Made by a program: the position numbers and the translations under genes. From the NCBI RefSeq assembly GCF_028309625.1, contig NZ_JAQMHR010000004.1, positions 62,001-126,000 on the forward strand: 64,000 nt of DNA, in the 5' to 3' direction. This document shows, in pieces, positions 37,110 to 46,534 of this stretch. This DNA is from Trichococcus sp. K1Tr (GTDB lineage: Bacteria > Bacillota > Bacilli > Lactobacillales > Aerococcaceae). The notes beneath the pieces were generated by a model that did no database searches, was not told the DNA's origin, and saw only the letters and a program-made list of their open reading frames with translations. Positions within the stretch are counted from its first letter, which is position 1, and every line of letters starts with the position of its first letter.

Positions 37110-38435
37110 ATGATGAGTAGAGTGAAAAAAATGGCTAAAGTAACGGCATTGAGCGCAGTGGTTTTGGGAGGGTTGTTTGCGACAGCCGATCCGGTTTCAG
37201 CAAAAGAGTTGAAGACGCAGCCTTCTTCCTATGAAACGGTCATCGAAGTGAAGGACTGGGGCGCAACCGTGACGAAGATCATCGTGGACTTGGGCAGACC
37301 GGTTCCGCAGGGATCCGTGACGACGGATACATTCAGCGTCAATGTCTCAAGAAGCGACAGCCGTTTGAATCCCTCCTTGCTGGGTGAGGGCATCGTGAAC
37401 GTCACCAATGCCTACGTGGCCGATAAAGACGGCAATCCGGCCGTTCAGACAGGCAAATATGCGGTACTGGAAATGGAATACGGTCCGACTTTGGCTCTGA
37501 GCTCTGCTTTGAACTATCAGGTCGCTACCGGCCGCAATGATTGGACGACGAACGCATACACCATCATGCAGCAGACGGCAATCGAAACGCCTGCGGGCTC
37601 CGTATCCGGTCTGGTCGTCACCGAATTTGCCGGAACAACCAAAGAAATCATCGAAGATTTCGAAACCGGCGCATCGACCTTTGACGGTGTTACATTGACT
37701 TATGCTGACTACAGCCCGGCGCAGGACAACCAAGAAAATCCATTGATCATCTGGCTGCATGGCGGCGGGGAAGGCGGAACGGATGCGACAATCCCGTTGG
37801 CTGCAAACAAAGCGACTGCTTTGGCTACGGATGAGATCCAGTCCTACTTCGATGGGGCCTATGTCTTGGCTCCGCAGACACCGACTTATTGGATGGACGG
37901 CATCGGCGGAAGAGCAGACGGCACTTCCAAATACGAAGATGCTTTGATGGCGCTGATCGAAGAGTACGTCGCCAACAATCCGGATGTCGATACGGACCGG
38001 ATCTATATCGGCGGACCGTCCAATGGTGGCTACATGACGATGCTGATGGCGCGTGATTACCCTGGCTACTTTGCTGCCGCTTTCCCTGTCTGCGAAGGTT
38101 TGAATGATGTTTTGATCTCGGATGCGGACATCCAGAATCTGGCGCAAACACCGATCTGGTTCACTGCCGCCGCAAACGACATGGTGCTGCCTCCAGCAAT
38201 CAATACGTTGCCTACCTACGACCGTTTGTTGGCCGCTGATGCAGATGTTTACTTGACCTTGTTTGACAATGTCGAGGACACTTCCGGTCTGTACACAAAT
38301 GCGGACGGCACGCCTTATCAATACAATGGCCATTTCTCTTGGGTATATGTCCACAACAACGAAGTGTCGACAGTGATCGACGGAACAGAGATCACATTGA
38401 TGCAATGGCTGTCCGAACAGTCCTTGAACGACTGA
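37110..38435 (+). CDS. secreted alpha/beta-hydrolase esterase
   Basis: A 441-residue secreted protein. Signal peptide: MMSRVKKMAKV, hydrophobic core, cleavage after about PVSA (about residue 30). An Ig-like N-terminal domain (about 35-170) is followed by an alpha/beta-hydrolase domain with LIIWLHGGGEGGTD (oxyanion region), the nucleophile GGPSNGGYMTML, an Asp in AANDMVLP and a His in NGHFSWVYVH. The layout resembles Thermotoga EstA-like and feruloyl/acetyl-xylan esterases (predicted peptidase COG4099). It may trim acetylated or feruloylated plant polysaccharides whose sugars feed the neighbouring PTS. The ribosome binding site is GGGAGG. Confidence 0.85.
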   Translation: MMSRVKKMAKVTALSAVVLGGLFATADPVSAKELKTQPSSYETVIEVKDWGATVTKIIVDLGRPVPQGSVTTDTFSVNVSRSDSRLNPSLLGEGIVNVTNAYVADKDGNPAVQTGKYAVLEMEYGPTLALSSALNYQVATGRNDWTTNAYTIMQQTAIETPAGSVSGLVVTEFAGTTKEIIEDFETGASTFDGVTLTYADYSPAQDNQENPLIIWLHGGGEGGTDATIPLAANKATALATDEIQSYFDGAYVLAPQTPTYWMDGIGGRADGTSKYEDALMALIEEYVANNPDVDTDRIYIGGPSNGGYMTMLMARDYPGYFAAAFPVCEGLNDVLISDADIQNLAQTPIWFTAAANDMVLPPAINTLPTYDRLLAADADVYLTLFDNVEDTSGLYTNADGTPYQYNGHFSWVYVHNNEVSTVIDGTEITLMQWLSEQSLND

Positions 38436-38462
38436 TCTATTTGATGCAGCTTTTATAAAACG

Positions 38463-38509
38463 AACAGCCTCCGGAAGTCCGTATGATGCGGATTTCCGGA
38501 GGCTGTTTT
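38463..38509 (+). terminator. terminator after the esterase
   Basis: AACAGCCTCCGGAA pairs with TTCCGGAGGCTGTT, followed by a T-run. Confidence 0.92.
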
Positions 38510-38617
38510 TGTGTTGTTCCGATGAGGCAATTAGTTTTTATAAAAAAGAATAAAAATATCCCGAAATATTCGGGTGGAATATTGTATGATAGTGAAAACT
38601 GCAGGGGAGGAATCGTG

Positions 38618-38797
38618 ATGGTTGAACTGGATCGGTTGGTCAAATTGCTCGTCGAGAAGATGCTGCGTTCGTCCAAAAAACCGGAACCAAGCGGAAGTGG
38701 AACCGACGAGGGAAACGCAGCCGAGCCTAAGCTCCCAGAGAGCATCTTGGAGGATGCAGCCAAAGACGAAACGGACGAAAAAATGCCTGAAGGATGA
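38618..38797 (+). CDS. small acidic hypothetical protein (59 aa)
   Basis: A 59-residue protein from the ATG at 38618 after CAGGGGAGG. The first 20 residues form an amphipathic helix (LDRLVKLLVEKMLRSSKK); the rest is Pro/Glu/Asp-rich and probably disordered. No family known. The clear ribosome binding site and a TATGAT box 20 bp upstream support it. Confidence 0.5.
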   Translation: MVELDRLVKLLVEKMLRSSKKPEPSGSGTDEGNAAEPKLPESILEDAAKDETDEKMPEG

Positions 38798-38803
38798 TTC
38801 CCT

Positions 38804-39112
38804 TCAGACATATTGGAGCAGTTCGTCATAATACAGTTTCGTGATCAATTCCCGATCGGCCGTAGTGGGTTTGTCGATGTAGATGACGTATTCGGCATCC
38901 CAGGTATAGGCGGATGTGCCTTCCAGAAACGGGTTTTCTACTGGCGTTTCGGTTTCCAGCTCGGCGATGAGGACGGCGATGTAGTCTTCACTTTCGGTTT
39001 CGTCATGGAAGTCGAAGTCGTCGCTAGTCTCGATGTAGAGTTTGTAGGCTTTATTCGGGTGCTCGGCTTTGAATTTTTGGATGATCGCAATTTCTTTGTC
39101 CAGATTTCTCAT
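38804..39112 (-). CDS. hypothetical protein (102 aa)
   Basis: A 102-residue acidic soluble protein, convergent with the previous gene and only 6 bp from its stop. It is Glu/Asp-rich (ETSDDFDFHDETESEDY) with a mixed alpha/beta pattern and no recognised motif. The start has AAGGGAGC about 9 bp upstream. Confidence 0.65.
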   Translation of the reverse strand: MRNLDKEIAIIQKFKAEHPNKAYKLYIETSDDFDFHDETESEDYIAVLIAELETETPVENPFLEGTSAYTWDAEYVIYIDKPTTADRELITKLYYDELLQYV

Positions 39113-39269
39113 GGTACTTGCTCCCTTCGGAAATGGCTTTGGATCAAGTGTTTTCTATAGGTCTATCATAACATTCTCTCCTTGCATCTGCACTCAATAA
39201 CACGGGATGGATGACTGTTGTGGGCTCATATATTATGATGGGAATAACTAATTTTAAGGAGGGATCAGC

Positions 39270-39947
39270 ATGGGAATCGCAATTTTGCAGCACGTGGATT
39301 TTGAAGGGCCGGCGGAAATCGAGAATTGGTGTCGGCAGACCGGCACAGAATACAGGATATACCGCCTATTTCTGGGGGAGGCTTTACCGAAAGCGGAGGA
39401 AACGGATTTTCTTGTGATATTGGGCGGTCCCATGAGCATCTTGGATGACCTGCCTTGGTTGGAAGAGGAGCGGCAACTTATCCGTACTTTCATTAGCCAG
39501 GGCAAGCCGGTCTTCGGTGTCTGTCTGGGCGGACAGCAGATCGCCAAAGCTTTGGGGGCTGACATTTTTCAGGGGGAATTCCGGGAAGCGGGCTGGCTGC
39601 CAATCCGCACGATGAACTCGGAAACGCTAGGTGAACTGTCTGAGGAACTGGTCGTGTTCCATTGGCACGGGGAGCAATTCGGCTTGCCGGAAGGAGCGGA
39701 GCGCCTGTTCACAAGCGATGTCTGTCTGAATCAGGGCTTTGTCTATAAAGGTAATGTGATCGGCCTGCAATTCCATTTCGAATCCACACAGGAGAGCGTC
39801 GAAAGCATTCTCCAGAACGATGTGGCCTTCTTGGACGGCACCGCCTATACGCAGACGGCAGCGGAAATTCGGAGCTATCCGATACCCGCGAGCAACCGGC
39901 AGCTGCTTTATCGATTGTTGGATCGGTTGAATCGGAATTTCCGGTGA
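39270..39947 (+). CDS. class I glutamine amidotransferase-like protein
   Basis: A 225-residue stand-alone class I amidotransferase domain related to the GMP synthase glutaminase (COG0518). The nucleophilic elbow is PVFGVCLGGQQIAKALGA with the catalytic Cys. The His-x-Glu of the triad is probably in QFHFESTQESVE, and FHWHGEQFGLP is also typical of the family. Without a synthase partner nearby the acceptor substrate is unknown; some relatives act as peptidases or gamma-glutamyl hydrolases. Start ATG after AAGGAGGG. Confidence 0.88.
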   Translation: MGIAILQHVDFEGPAEIENWCRQTGTEYRIYRLFLGEALPKAEETDFLVILGGPMSILDDLPWLEEERQLIRTFISQGKPVFGVCLGGQQIAKALGADIFQGEFREAGWLPIRTMNSETLGELSEELVVFHWHGEQFGLPEGAERLFTSDVCLNQGFVYKGNVIGLQFHFESTQESVESILQNDVAFLDGTAYTQTAAEIRSYPIPASNRQLLYRLLDRLNRNFR

Positions 39948-40192
39948 AAGAGTGATTCGTCGGTTGTTCGTTATGGGCTTCCGTGCGAACAGCCGAGGAA
40001 TCATCAGTGTGTTTGCTGATAACCATCCTCGCTTTTGCGAACTGCAAATGAATCACGTTTATGTCTGCTGTTATGAAGCCAGTCTCCCGAGAAAAGTCGA
40101 CGATACGGACTTTCATCTACATTTCAAGCTGTTGGACCGGTTGAGTTTTGAAACGTCTACTATTACTGTTTAAAAATGGAGGGATAGATAGC

Positions 40193-40636
40193 ATGGATAT
40201 TCGAATCGCAGTAGAAGATGACCGACAGGCAATTCTTGCATGTGTGGACGATGCCTATGGAATGTATATTGACAGAATTGGAAAAAAGCCCGCCCCCATG
40301 CTTGCGGATTATGCAGAACTCATTTCAAAAAGCTTGGTCTATGTAGCTACGGATAAGGATCAAATACAAGGCCTCATCGTGCTGCTTTTGAAAGAAAACT
40401 ACTTATTGATAGAAAATGTGGCAGTCCGCAACCTTTTCCAAGGGCAGGGTATTGGCCGCAGACTGATTGAATTTGCGTTTACGTCAGCTAAAGAGGCCGG
40501 TACGCAAGAAGTCCGTCTGTATACGAACGAGTTGATGAGTGAAAATCTTTTGTACTATGCTAAACTCGGCTTTATCCAATTAAATCGCTCTACAGAAGAT
40601 GGTTACAGACGTGTACATATGTCAAAGTCTTTGTGA
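40193..40636 (+). CDS. GNAT-family N-acetyltransferase
   Basis: A 147-residue acetyltransferase starting at ATG 40193 after GGAGGG. The acetyl-CoA binding motif A is VRNLFQGQGIGRRLIEFAF (about 82-100) and motif B follows at NLLYYAKLGFIQLNRS. It transfers an acetyl group from acetyl-CoA to an unidentified amine. It stands alone between the amidotransferase and a bidirectional terminator; the 245 bp upstream hold no gene. Confidence 0.88.
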   Translation: MDIRIAVEDDRQAILACVDDAYGMYIDRIGKKPAPMLADYAELISKSLVYVATDKDQIQGLIVLLLKENYLLIENVAVRNLFQGQGIGRRLIEFAFTSAKEAGTQEVRLYTNELMSENLLYYAKLGFIQLNRSTEDGYRRVHMSKSL

Positions 40637-40675
40637 TTAGATGCAGCCACTAATTGATAAAATAGAGCCCAACAT

Positions 40676-40720
40676 AAAAAGGCCTCAGAACCCTCATATG
40701 AAGGATTCTGTCGCCTTTTT
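40676..40720. terminator. bidirectional terminator
   Basis: AAAAAGGC...CAGAA pairs with TTCTGTC GCCTTTTT around a CTCATATGA loop, between the convergent acetyltransferase and riboflavin operon. Confidence 0.8.
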
Positions 40721-40731
40721 GTCTGTTACTG

Positions 40732-41397
40732 TTACAGCAAGTCGTTCAATTCGCGGATATCGTCTATCTGTGCATCCGCCGAGTCCAGTTCTCCGGGGAA
40801 GCCGAAGCCGTAGCGGCAGCCTACTGTGCTGACGGGATGATGTTCGGCGACCTCGATGTCCTGGAAACGGTCGCCCACAATCAGGTAGCCGCCAGGAAAC
40901 ACAGCTCGGATTGATTCGAAAATTTCATATTTGGGGATGAAGCTGAAATCTTCGGTGCAGTACATGCCGTCGAAGTATCGGTCCAACCCGAAGCTTTCCC
41001 GGTGCGCTTCCATGTAGGCCCGGCTACAGTTGCTCAAGAAGACCAAGCGGTAGCCTTTCTCCTTCAATGCCTGCAAGGTTTCCAGAGCGCCCTCGTAAAG
41101 GATGACCTGCCCGGTTTGGGCTTTTTCCAGCAGGATCTGGCCGATCATTTTTGAGGCCTTCGATCGGACTTCCTCATCCAGGTCGGGCATGAAATTTTCC
41201 CACATCGCTTTGCTGCTGTAGCCCAGCCACTTCGTGATTTCCGCATCCGCCCAATCTCTTGGCGCGGCGTGGCCGGCTTCAACGAGGTAAGCATAGGCTT
41301 GTTTGAAAGCGTGGATGTAATTCTTGGTGCTATCATGGAGGGTGCCGTCATAGTCAAGGATGATAGTGCGGACCTCTTTGAACATTAGTTTTTCCAT
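40732..41397 (-). CDS. HAD-superfamily phosphatase at the end of the riboflavin operon
   Basis: A 221-residue HAD hydrolase of the phosphoglycolate-phosphatase type. Motif I is ILDYDGTLHDS with the nucleophilic Asp, motif II LVFLSNCSR, and motif IV VGDRFQDIEVAEHH; an alpha-helical C1 cap lies between. It starts 7 bp after the ribH stop on the same strand, so it should be co-transcribed with the rib genes. The riboflavin pathway needs a HAD phosphatase for 5-amino-6-ribitylamino-uracil phosphate; position makes this a candidate, although the best-known such enzymes have a C2 cap. Confidence 0.82.
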   Translation of the reverse strand: MEKLMFKEVRTIILDYDGTLHDSTKNYIHAFKQAYAYLVEAGHAAPRDWADAEITKWLGYSSKAMWENFMPDLDEEVRSKASKMIGQILLEKAQTGQVILYEGALETLQALKEKGYRLVFLSNCSRAYMEAHRESFGLDRYFDGMYCTEDFSFIPKYEIFESIRAVFPGGYLIVGDRFQDIEVAEHHPVSTVGCRYGFGFPGELDSADAQIDDIRELNDLL

Positions 41398-41403
41398 AAA
41401 CTT

Positions 41404-41865
41404 TTATAAATTCTTAAGCAGGTTGGCCATTTCGATGGCGGATACGGCACAATCGTAGCCTTTGTTGCCCGCTTTCGTGCCGGCGCGCTCAATGGCTTGT
41501 TCAATCGTGTCGGTCGTCAGGACGCCGAAGATGACTGGAACACCCGTACTCATGGAGGCAGTCGCTACGCCTTTAGATACCTCGGAACAGACGTAATCGA
41601 AATGCGCCGTTGCGCCCTTGATGACGGCGCCCAAAGTGATGACAGCATCATATTTTCCGGAAGCCGCCATTTTTTGCGCTACCAATGGGATTTCGTATGC
41701 GCCCGGTACCCATGCCAAGTCGATGGCATCTTCAGCCACGCCATGGCGTTTCAGACCGTCCAAAGCACCGCCCACCAATTTCGAGCCGATGAATTCGTTG
41801 AATCGTGCTACCACGATCGCGATTTTTAAATCCTGTGCAATTAATTGTCCTTCGATGATGTTCAT
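41404..41865 (-). CDS. ribH: 6,7-dimethyl-8-ribityllumazine synthase
   Basis: A 153-residue lumazine synthase, normal length. It condenses 5-amino-6-ribitylaminouracil with 3,4-dihydroxy-2-butanone phosphate. Motifs: [34 protein letters not shown] and [20 protein letters not shown] with the catalytic His. Fourth gene of the operon, 29 bp after ribBA, with an AGGAGG-type site. Confidence 0.97.
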   Translation of the reverse strand: MNIIEGQLIAQDLKIAIVVARFNEFIGSKLVGGALDGLKRHGVAEDAIDLAWVPGAYEIPLVAQKMAASGKYDAVITLGAVIKGATAHFDYVCSEVSKGVATASMSTGVPVIFGVLTTDTIEQAIERAGTKAGNKGYDCAVSAIEMANLLKNL

Positions 41866-41894
41866 TTTGTTTTCCTCCTGTTTGGTTGTTTTTT

Positions 41895-43091
41895 TTATAA
41901 ATCCAAGTAATGCCCCATCTTTTGTTTCTTTGTTTCCATATAACGCTGTGTTTCGCCGAAAATCTCCAGTTGGATCGGAATCCGCTCGGTGATCTTCACA
42001 CCGTGCTTTTTGAATCCTTCTATCTTAAGCGGGTTGTTCGTCAGCAGCTGGATTTCTTTCACGCCCAAGTCCTGCAGCATTTCGTCGGCCATGTAGTATT
42101 CGCGCAAATCGCTGGGGAATCCCAACATCAGGTTGGCGTCGACCGTATCATAGCCTTGGTCCTGCAAGGCATAAGCATGGATTTTGTTGACGAGGCCGAT
42201 GCCGCGTCCTTCCTGGCGCAAGTAGACCAAGACCCCGCGCCCTGCCTCGGCGATCTGCTTCATGGCCGCGTCCAATTGTTGGCCGCAGTCGCAGCGTTTC
42301 GATCCGAAGACATCGCCGGTCAAGCATTCGGAATGGATGCGCACCAGAACGGGTTCTTCTGTCGTGACATCTCCCATGACCAAGGCAACGTGATGCTCAT
42401 CCGCGTCGATTTTGCTCACGTAAGTGTAGATGTCGAACTCACCGTATTTAGTGGGCAGTTTTGCCTGACCTTCGCGCTTGTAAAGCTGTTCATTCTCCTT
42501 GCGGTAGGCGATCAGGTCGGCGATCGTGCCGATCTTCAGGTCATGCTCTTTGGCGAAAGTGATCAGTTCGTCTGTGCGCATCATCGTGCCGTCATCGGCC
42601 ATGATTTCGCAGCAGAGTCCTGCCGGCTTCAAACCGGCCAAACGCGCCAAATCGACGGTGGCTTCGGTGTGGCCGTTGCGCGCGAGTACGCCGTTGTCCA
42701 CTGCCTTCAGCGGGAAAATGTGGCCGGGTCGGCGGAAATCCTCGGGCTGTGCGTCATCCTCCACTGCCTTCAAGACGGTCAAAGAGCGTTCGAAAGCTGA
42801 GATGCCGGTGGTTGTCTCGACATGGTCGATGGCGACGGTGAAGGCTGTCCCGTGATTATCGGTGTTGCGGTCCACCATCGGAGTCAGCACCAGTTTTTCG
42901 GTGAGTGTCCGATCCATCGGCATGCAGATCAAGCCTTTCGCGTAGATGGCCATGAAATTGATGTTTTCCGGAGTCGCGAATTCCGCTGCGCAGATCAGAT
43001 CGCCTTCATTTTCGCGGTCCTCATCATCGACCAGCACAATGATTTTGCCGGCTTTGATGTCCGCGATGATTTCTTCAGATGTATTGAACAT
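41895..43091 (-). CDS. ribBA: bifunctional DHBP synthase / GTP cyclohydrolase II
   Basis: A 398-residue fusion. Residues 1-200 are 3,4-dihydroxy-2-butanone-4-phosphate synthase ([19 protein letters not shown], then [16 protein letters not shown]). Residues about 205-398 are GTP cyclohydrolase II with the zinc motif [18 protein letters not shown] and [13 protein letters not shown]. It provides both entry points of riboflavin synthesis, from ribulose 5-phosphate and GTP. Complete, standard length. Confidence 0.98.
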   Translation of the reverse strand: MFNTSEEIIADIKAGKIIVLVDDEDRENEGDLICAAEFATPENINFMAIYAKGLICMPMDRTLTEKLVLTPMVDRNTDNHGTAFTVAIDHVETTTGISAFERSLTVLKAVEDDAQPEDFRRPGHIFPLKAVDNGVLARNGHTEATVDLARLAGLKPAGLCCEIMADDGTMMRTDELITFAKEHDLKIGTIADLIAYRKENEQLYKREGQAKLPTKYGEFDIYTYVSKIDADEHHVALVMGDVTTEEPVLVRIHSECLTGDVFGSKRCDCGQQLDAAMKQIAEAGRGVLVYLRQEGRGIGLVNKIHAYALQDQGYDTVDANLMLGFPSDLREYYMADEMLQDLGVKEIQLLTNNPLKIEGFKKHGVKITERIPIQLEIFGETQRYMETKKQKMGHYLDL

Positions 43092-43114
43092 GTATGTTTC
43101 CCTCCTTATTTCTT

Positions 43115-43768
43115 TCAGAAAAAGCCGTTCTCTTGCAAGAAAGCTTCAGATAGGTTGCTTTGTTTTGTTTGTGTTTTAGGGCTCAGGCCCAGCAGTTTTT
43201 CCACGTATTTGCCGATGATGTCGCACTCCAGATTGACCGTATCGCCCAACTTCTTCTCAAGCAGGATCGTCTCTGCTCCGGTGTGGGGAATGATGGATAC
43301 CTGGAACGATTGGCTGTCGACTGTAGCGACCGTCAGGCTGACGCCGTCGATGGCGATCGAGCCTTTTTCGATGATGTAGCGGAGCAGCTCGGGGCCGGCT
43401 GAGATGGTGATCCAGACAGCATTATCGTCCTTGCGGTATTCCTTGATCGATCCGGTGCCGTCGATGTGCCCGCTGACGATGTGCCCGCCCAGGCGGGTAT
43501 CGAGCTGCAGTGCCCGTTCCAGATTGACGCGGCCGCCCATCTGCAGGGCGCCAAGGTTTGAGCGCTGCAGCGTTTCCGGCATGACGTCCGCATCGAAGGA
43601 ATCCTTATGGAGCTTCGTGACCGTCAGGCAGACGCCGTTGGTGGAAATGCTGTCGCCGATTTTTGTCCCGATGAGCACTTTTTTTCCGCCGACAGTCACG
43701 ACGGAAGATTTTTGGCCATGGCGGATACCTTTCAAGGTGCCGACTTCTTCGATGATTCCAGTAAACAT
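43115..43768 (-). CDS. ribE: riboflavin synthase, alpha chain
   Basis: A 217-residue two-lobed enzyme converting two lumazines into riboflavin. The N-terminus [13 protein letters not shown] is diagnostic, and the two homologous barrels carry [10 protein letters not shown] (first) and [11 protein letters not shown] (second). Second gene of the operon; AGGAGG-like site GTGGGAGGAAATTC upstream. Confidence 0.97.
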   Translation of the reverse strand: MFTGIIEEVGTLKGIRHGQKSSVVTVGGKKVLIGTKIGDSISTNGVCLTVTKLHKDSFDADVMPETLQRSNLGALQMGGRVNLERALQLDTRLGGHIVSGHIDGTGSIKEYRKDDNAVWITISAGPELLRYIIEKGSIAIDGVSLTVATVDSQSFQVSIIPHTGAETILLEKKLGDTVNLECDIIGKYVEKLLGLSPKTQTKQSNLSEAFLQENGFF

Positions 43769-43791
43769 GAATTTCCTCCCACTTTCCTCTA

Positions 43792-44895
43792 TTATTCGTT
43801 CTTGGAAATGTAGCCTTCCAAGAGGATGTCTTCCCCGACGGTGCTGGCCTTCAGTTCGATCACGCTGAAAGCTTGGCTCAGCTTCTCGATGCCATCTCCG
43901 CCGACTGGTGTTTTTGCCGTTTCTCCCCCAATCAGTTTTGGGGCGATGTATACCTGCACCTTATCAACGATGCCTGCCTGCAGTGCGGAAAAGTTCAGGG
44001 TTGCGCCGCCTTCCAGGAGGATGCTGTCGATGCCGCGTTCCCCGAGGGCTCCCATCAGCACCTTCAGGTCGGTCCGGCCGTCCTTGGCGGGTACGGTCAC
44101 AACCTCGATGCCGGCTTCTTCGAGCAAGGCTGCCTTGCTGCGGTCCGCCCGTTCTGTCGTTGCGATGATAGTCTTGGCCGTGTCCTGATTTTGGAGCACT
44201 TTTGCTTCCAGCGGGATGCACAAGGTGCTGTCGACAATGATCCGCACCGGATTTTTTCCTCCCGGAATGCGGGAAGTCAATTGCGGATCATCCATGATGA
44301 CTGTCTGGACACCAACCATGATGCCGGTGAGGGCGCTGCGCAGTTGATGCACGCGTTCCCTTGCAGCAGGGCCGGTGATCCATTGCGATTCGCCGGTCCG
44401 GGTCGCGATTTTCCCGTCCAAAGACATCGCTGCTTTCATGATGACGAAGGGCTCTTTTTTTACTATGTATTTCATGAATATTTCATTCAAACGGCTGCTT
44501 TCTTCGGCCAGGACGCCTGTCACCACTTCGATGCCGGCATCCTGCAGTTTCTTGACGCCGCGTCCGGAAACCAACGGATTCGGATCCAAAGCCGCGATGA
44601 CGACCCGCCCAATCTTCTTTTCGATGATCTTGTCAGAGCAGGGCGGCGTTTTTCCGTAATGGGAGCAGGGTTCCAAAGTCACGTAGATGGTCGCGCCCGC
44701 CACATCTTCCGTTGCCAAGCGGAACGCGTTCACTTCAGCATGGCCTTCGCCGATTTTTTCATGGTAGCCGGATCCAATGATGCGTCCGTCCTTGACGATG
44801 ATGGCGCCGACCATCGGATTTGGTGCTACGGCCCCGCGACCTTTCTCGGCAAGTTCCAGAGCCATTTGCATAAAGTGTGTATCTTTATCTTGCAT
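43792..44895 (-). CDS. ribD: bifunctional riboflavin deaminase/reductase RibD
   Basis: A 367-residue fusion. The N-terminal deaminase (1-145) has the zinc motifs GHAEVNAF and TLEPCSHYGKTPPC; the C-terminal reductase (147-367) contains KAAMSLDGKIATRTGESQWI and LLEGGATLNFSAL. It performs two consecutive steps after GTP cyclohydrolase. The start at 44895 follows GGGAGGCACG; a longer in-frame extension to 44958 would run through a hairpin. First gene after the FMN riboswitch. Confidence 0.97.
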   Translation of the reverse strand: MQDKDTHFMQMALELAEKGRGAVAPNPMVGAIIVKDGRIIGSGYHEKIGEGHAEVNAFRLATEDVAGATIYVTLEPCSHYGKTPPCSDKIIEKKIGRVVIAALDPNPLVSGRGVKKLQDAGIEVVTGVLAEESSRLNEIFMKYIVKKEPFVIMKAAMSLDGKIATRTGESQWITGPAARERVHQLRSALTGIMVGVQTVIMDDPQLTSRIPGGKNPVRIIVDSTLCIPLEAKVLQNQDTAKTIIATTERADRSKAALLEEAGIEVVTVPAKDGRTDLKVLMGALGERGIDSILLEGGATLNFSALQAGIVDKVQVYIAPKLIGGETAKTPVGGDGIEKLSQAFSVIELKASTVGEDILLEGYISKNE

Positions 44896-44924
44896 CTTTT
44901 CGTGCCTCCCTTTTCCAAAATAAA

Positions 44925-44953
44925 GAGCCCTGAACAGTTCTGCTTCAGGGCTC
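44925..44953 (-). terminator. second hairpin between riboswitch and ribD
   Basis: GAGCCCTGAA-N9-TTCAGGGCTC, followed on the minus strand by TTTATTTT. It is 30 bp downstream of the riboswitch terminator and 30 bp upstream of ribD, and could be a backup terminator or shield the start region. Confidence 0.6.
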
Positions 44954-44981
44954 GACAAAGGAAGGCCAGCTAAATAAAGCC

Positions 44982-45016
44982 AAAAAATCCCTGGGTATAG
45001 ACTACACCCAGGGATT
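44982..45016 (-). terminator. riboswitch-controlled terminator
   Basis: On the minus strand AATCCCTGGGT pairs with ACCCAGGGATT followed by TTTTTT. It is the expected expression platform of the FMN riboswitch. Confidence 0.9.
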
Positions 45017-45100
45017 GACGTTCCGATTCATGAACGGATGGCGCGAAAACGTTTTTTGTATGACAAATAAACGCAGCGTGCCATTCGATAAATGGTTTTT

Positions 45101-45207
45101 GTCTTCTTTCATCCAGACTCTGACTGTCGGCTTCGGAATTTAACCGAATCTGCCTTAACGGCTCGTGGGCTTTACCACCGGTAGGGATTTTCACCCGTCC
45201 CTGAAGA
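45101..45207 (-). ncRNA. FMN riboswitch (RFN element)
   Basis: On the minus strand the leader contains the conserved RFN blocks in order: CTTCAGGGACGGGTGAAA, TCCCTACCGGTGGTA, AAGCCCACGAGCC, GATTCGGTTAAATTCCGAAG, CCGACAGT and AGAGTCTGGATG. FMN binding would allow the downstream terminator (44982-45016) to form and shut off the rib operon. Confidence 0.97.
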
Positions 45208-45228
45208 CTATTCAATTAAGCTGTCTCT

Positions 45229-45257
45229 AGGATAATCCCAATCCGTGATAATGTCAA
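45229..45257 (-). promoter_or_regulatory. promoter of the riboflavin operon
   Basis: Minus strand TTGACA (45257-45252), 17 bp, TATCCT (45234-45229), with the RFN element starting about 22 bp downstream. Confidence 0.8.
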
Positions 45258-45485
45258 ATACAATTTTTAACAAACAAATGTTCAGCGGCGGACGGGTTGC
45301 CGAAGCGACAAAGGCCAGTATTTTGCGCAAGGAACCAAGCTGTATTCTATGTATAGGATTAAAATAAAGTTTGTAATTCATTAGAATTGGGTATAAAATG
45401 AGTCCAATAATAGTTGCATCATGACTCGGAAATGATCGTTCGCAAGAACGACAGTGAGAATACAATTAAAAGGGGATGGCAGAAT

Positions 45486-46499
45486 TTGGAACAAGTATTT
45501 CAAGGAAGAAGCTTATTGGCAGAAAAAGATTTCACTCGGGAAGAATTGGAGTATCTGATTGATTTTTCGGCGCATCTGAAGGATATGAAGAAACGAAATA
45601 TTCCGCACCGTTATCTGGAAGGCAAAAACATCTGCCTTTTGTTCGAAAAAGCATCCACCCGTACCAGAGCCGCTTTTACAGTAGCTGCCATCGATCTTGG
45701 GGCGCATCCTGAATACCTGGGGAAAAATGATATCCAATTGGGCAAAAAGGAATCCGTTGAAGACACCGCTAAAGTGCTCGGCAGCATGTTCGACGGCATC
45801 GAATTCCGCGGATTCAGCCAAAAAACCGTCGAAGATTTGGCGAAATATGCTGGCGTACCGGTATGGAATGGCTTGACCGATGACTGGCATCCGACTCAAA
45901 TGATCGCCGATTTCCTGACGGTCAAAGAGCATTTCGGCAAGCTGGCCGGACTTAAGTTGGTCTATGTCGGAGATGGACGCAACAATGTCGCCAACAGCCT
46001 CTTGGTTACCGGCGCTATCCTTGGTGTGCACGTCACGATCTGCGCGCCGGAATCGCTGTTCCCGACCGAAGAATTGGTTGAGATGGCACAGAAATTCGCT
46101 GAAAAGAGCGGCAGCAAAATCGAAATCACAGCCGATGTGGCCAAAGGCGTAAAAGCGGCTGATGTCCTTTACACCGATGTATGGGTATCGATGGGCGAAG
46201 AGGATAAGTTCGAGGAGCGTATCGAATTGTTGACGCCTTATCAGATCAATATGGAGATGATTGAAAAGACCGGCAATGATGATGTGATCATGCTGCACTG
46301 CCTGCCGGCTTTCCATGATACAAAAACGCAATATGGCCAGGAAATCGCGGAAACATTCGGTATGCGTGAGATGGAAGTGACCGATGGCGCCTTCCGCAGC
46401 AAGCACGGTCTTCAGTTTGAACAGGCCGAAAATCGCATGCATTCCATCAAGGCGATCATGGCTGCGACCTTAGGAAATTTATTTATTCCAAAAGTTTGA
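45486..46499 (+). CDS. argF: ornithine carbamoyltransferase
   Basis: A 337-residue enzyme making citrulline from ornithine and carbamoyl phosphate. Motifs: the carbamoyl-phosphate loop [12 protein letters not shown] (S-T-R-T), [18 protein letters not shown] and [10 protein letters not shown] with the catalytic Cys. The TTG start at 45486 follows AAAAGGGGATGG and gives the usual family N-terminus [16 protein letters not shown]; an ATG-like upstream frame from 45414 would add 24 atypical residues. It may serve biosynthesis (next to argCJBD) although the sequence cannot exclude a catabolic role; no arcA or arcC is nearby. Confidence 0.94.
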   Translation: MEQVFQGRSLLAEKDFTREELEYLIDFSAHLKDMKKRNIPHRYLEGKNICLLFEKASTRTRAAFTVAAIDLGAHPEYLGKNDIQLGKKESVEDTAKVLGSMFDGIEFRGFSQKTVEDLAKYAGVPVWNGLTDDWHPTQMIADFLTVKEHFGKLAGLKLVYVGDGRNNVANSLLVTGAILGVHVTICAPESLFPTEELVEMAQKFAEKSGSKIEITADVAKGVKAADVLYTDVWVSMGEEDKFEERIELLTPYQINMEMIEKTGNDDVIMLHCLPAFHDTKTQYGQEIAETFGMREMEVTDGAFRSKHGLQFEQAENRMHSIKAIMAATLGNLFIPKV

Positions 46500-46528
46500 T
46501 TGACAAAGTGAAAAACAGATGATAAATT
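46500..46528 (+). promoter_or_regulatory. promoter of the arg T-box transcript
   Basis: TTGACA (46500-46505), 17 bp, TAAATT (46523-46528). The -35 begins at the last bases after the argF stop codon, so argCJBD-carB has its own promoter. Confidence 0.8.
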
Positions 46529-46534
46529 TAATGC

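Noticed and set aside
39952-40173. 73-codon frame between the amidotransferase and acetyltransferase
   Set aside because: No convincing start site or family; it ends within the region before the next gene and overlaps an equally long antisense frame.
45430-45443. CGTTC-GCAA-GAACG palindrome before argF as a LexA box
   Set aside because: Half-sites are in the wrong order (GTTC...GAAC instead of GAAC...GTTC); more likely a small hairpin in the leader.
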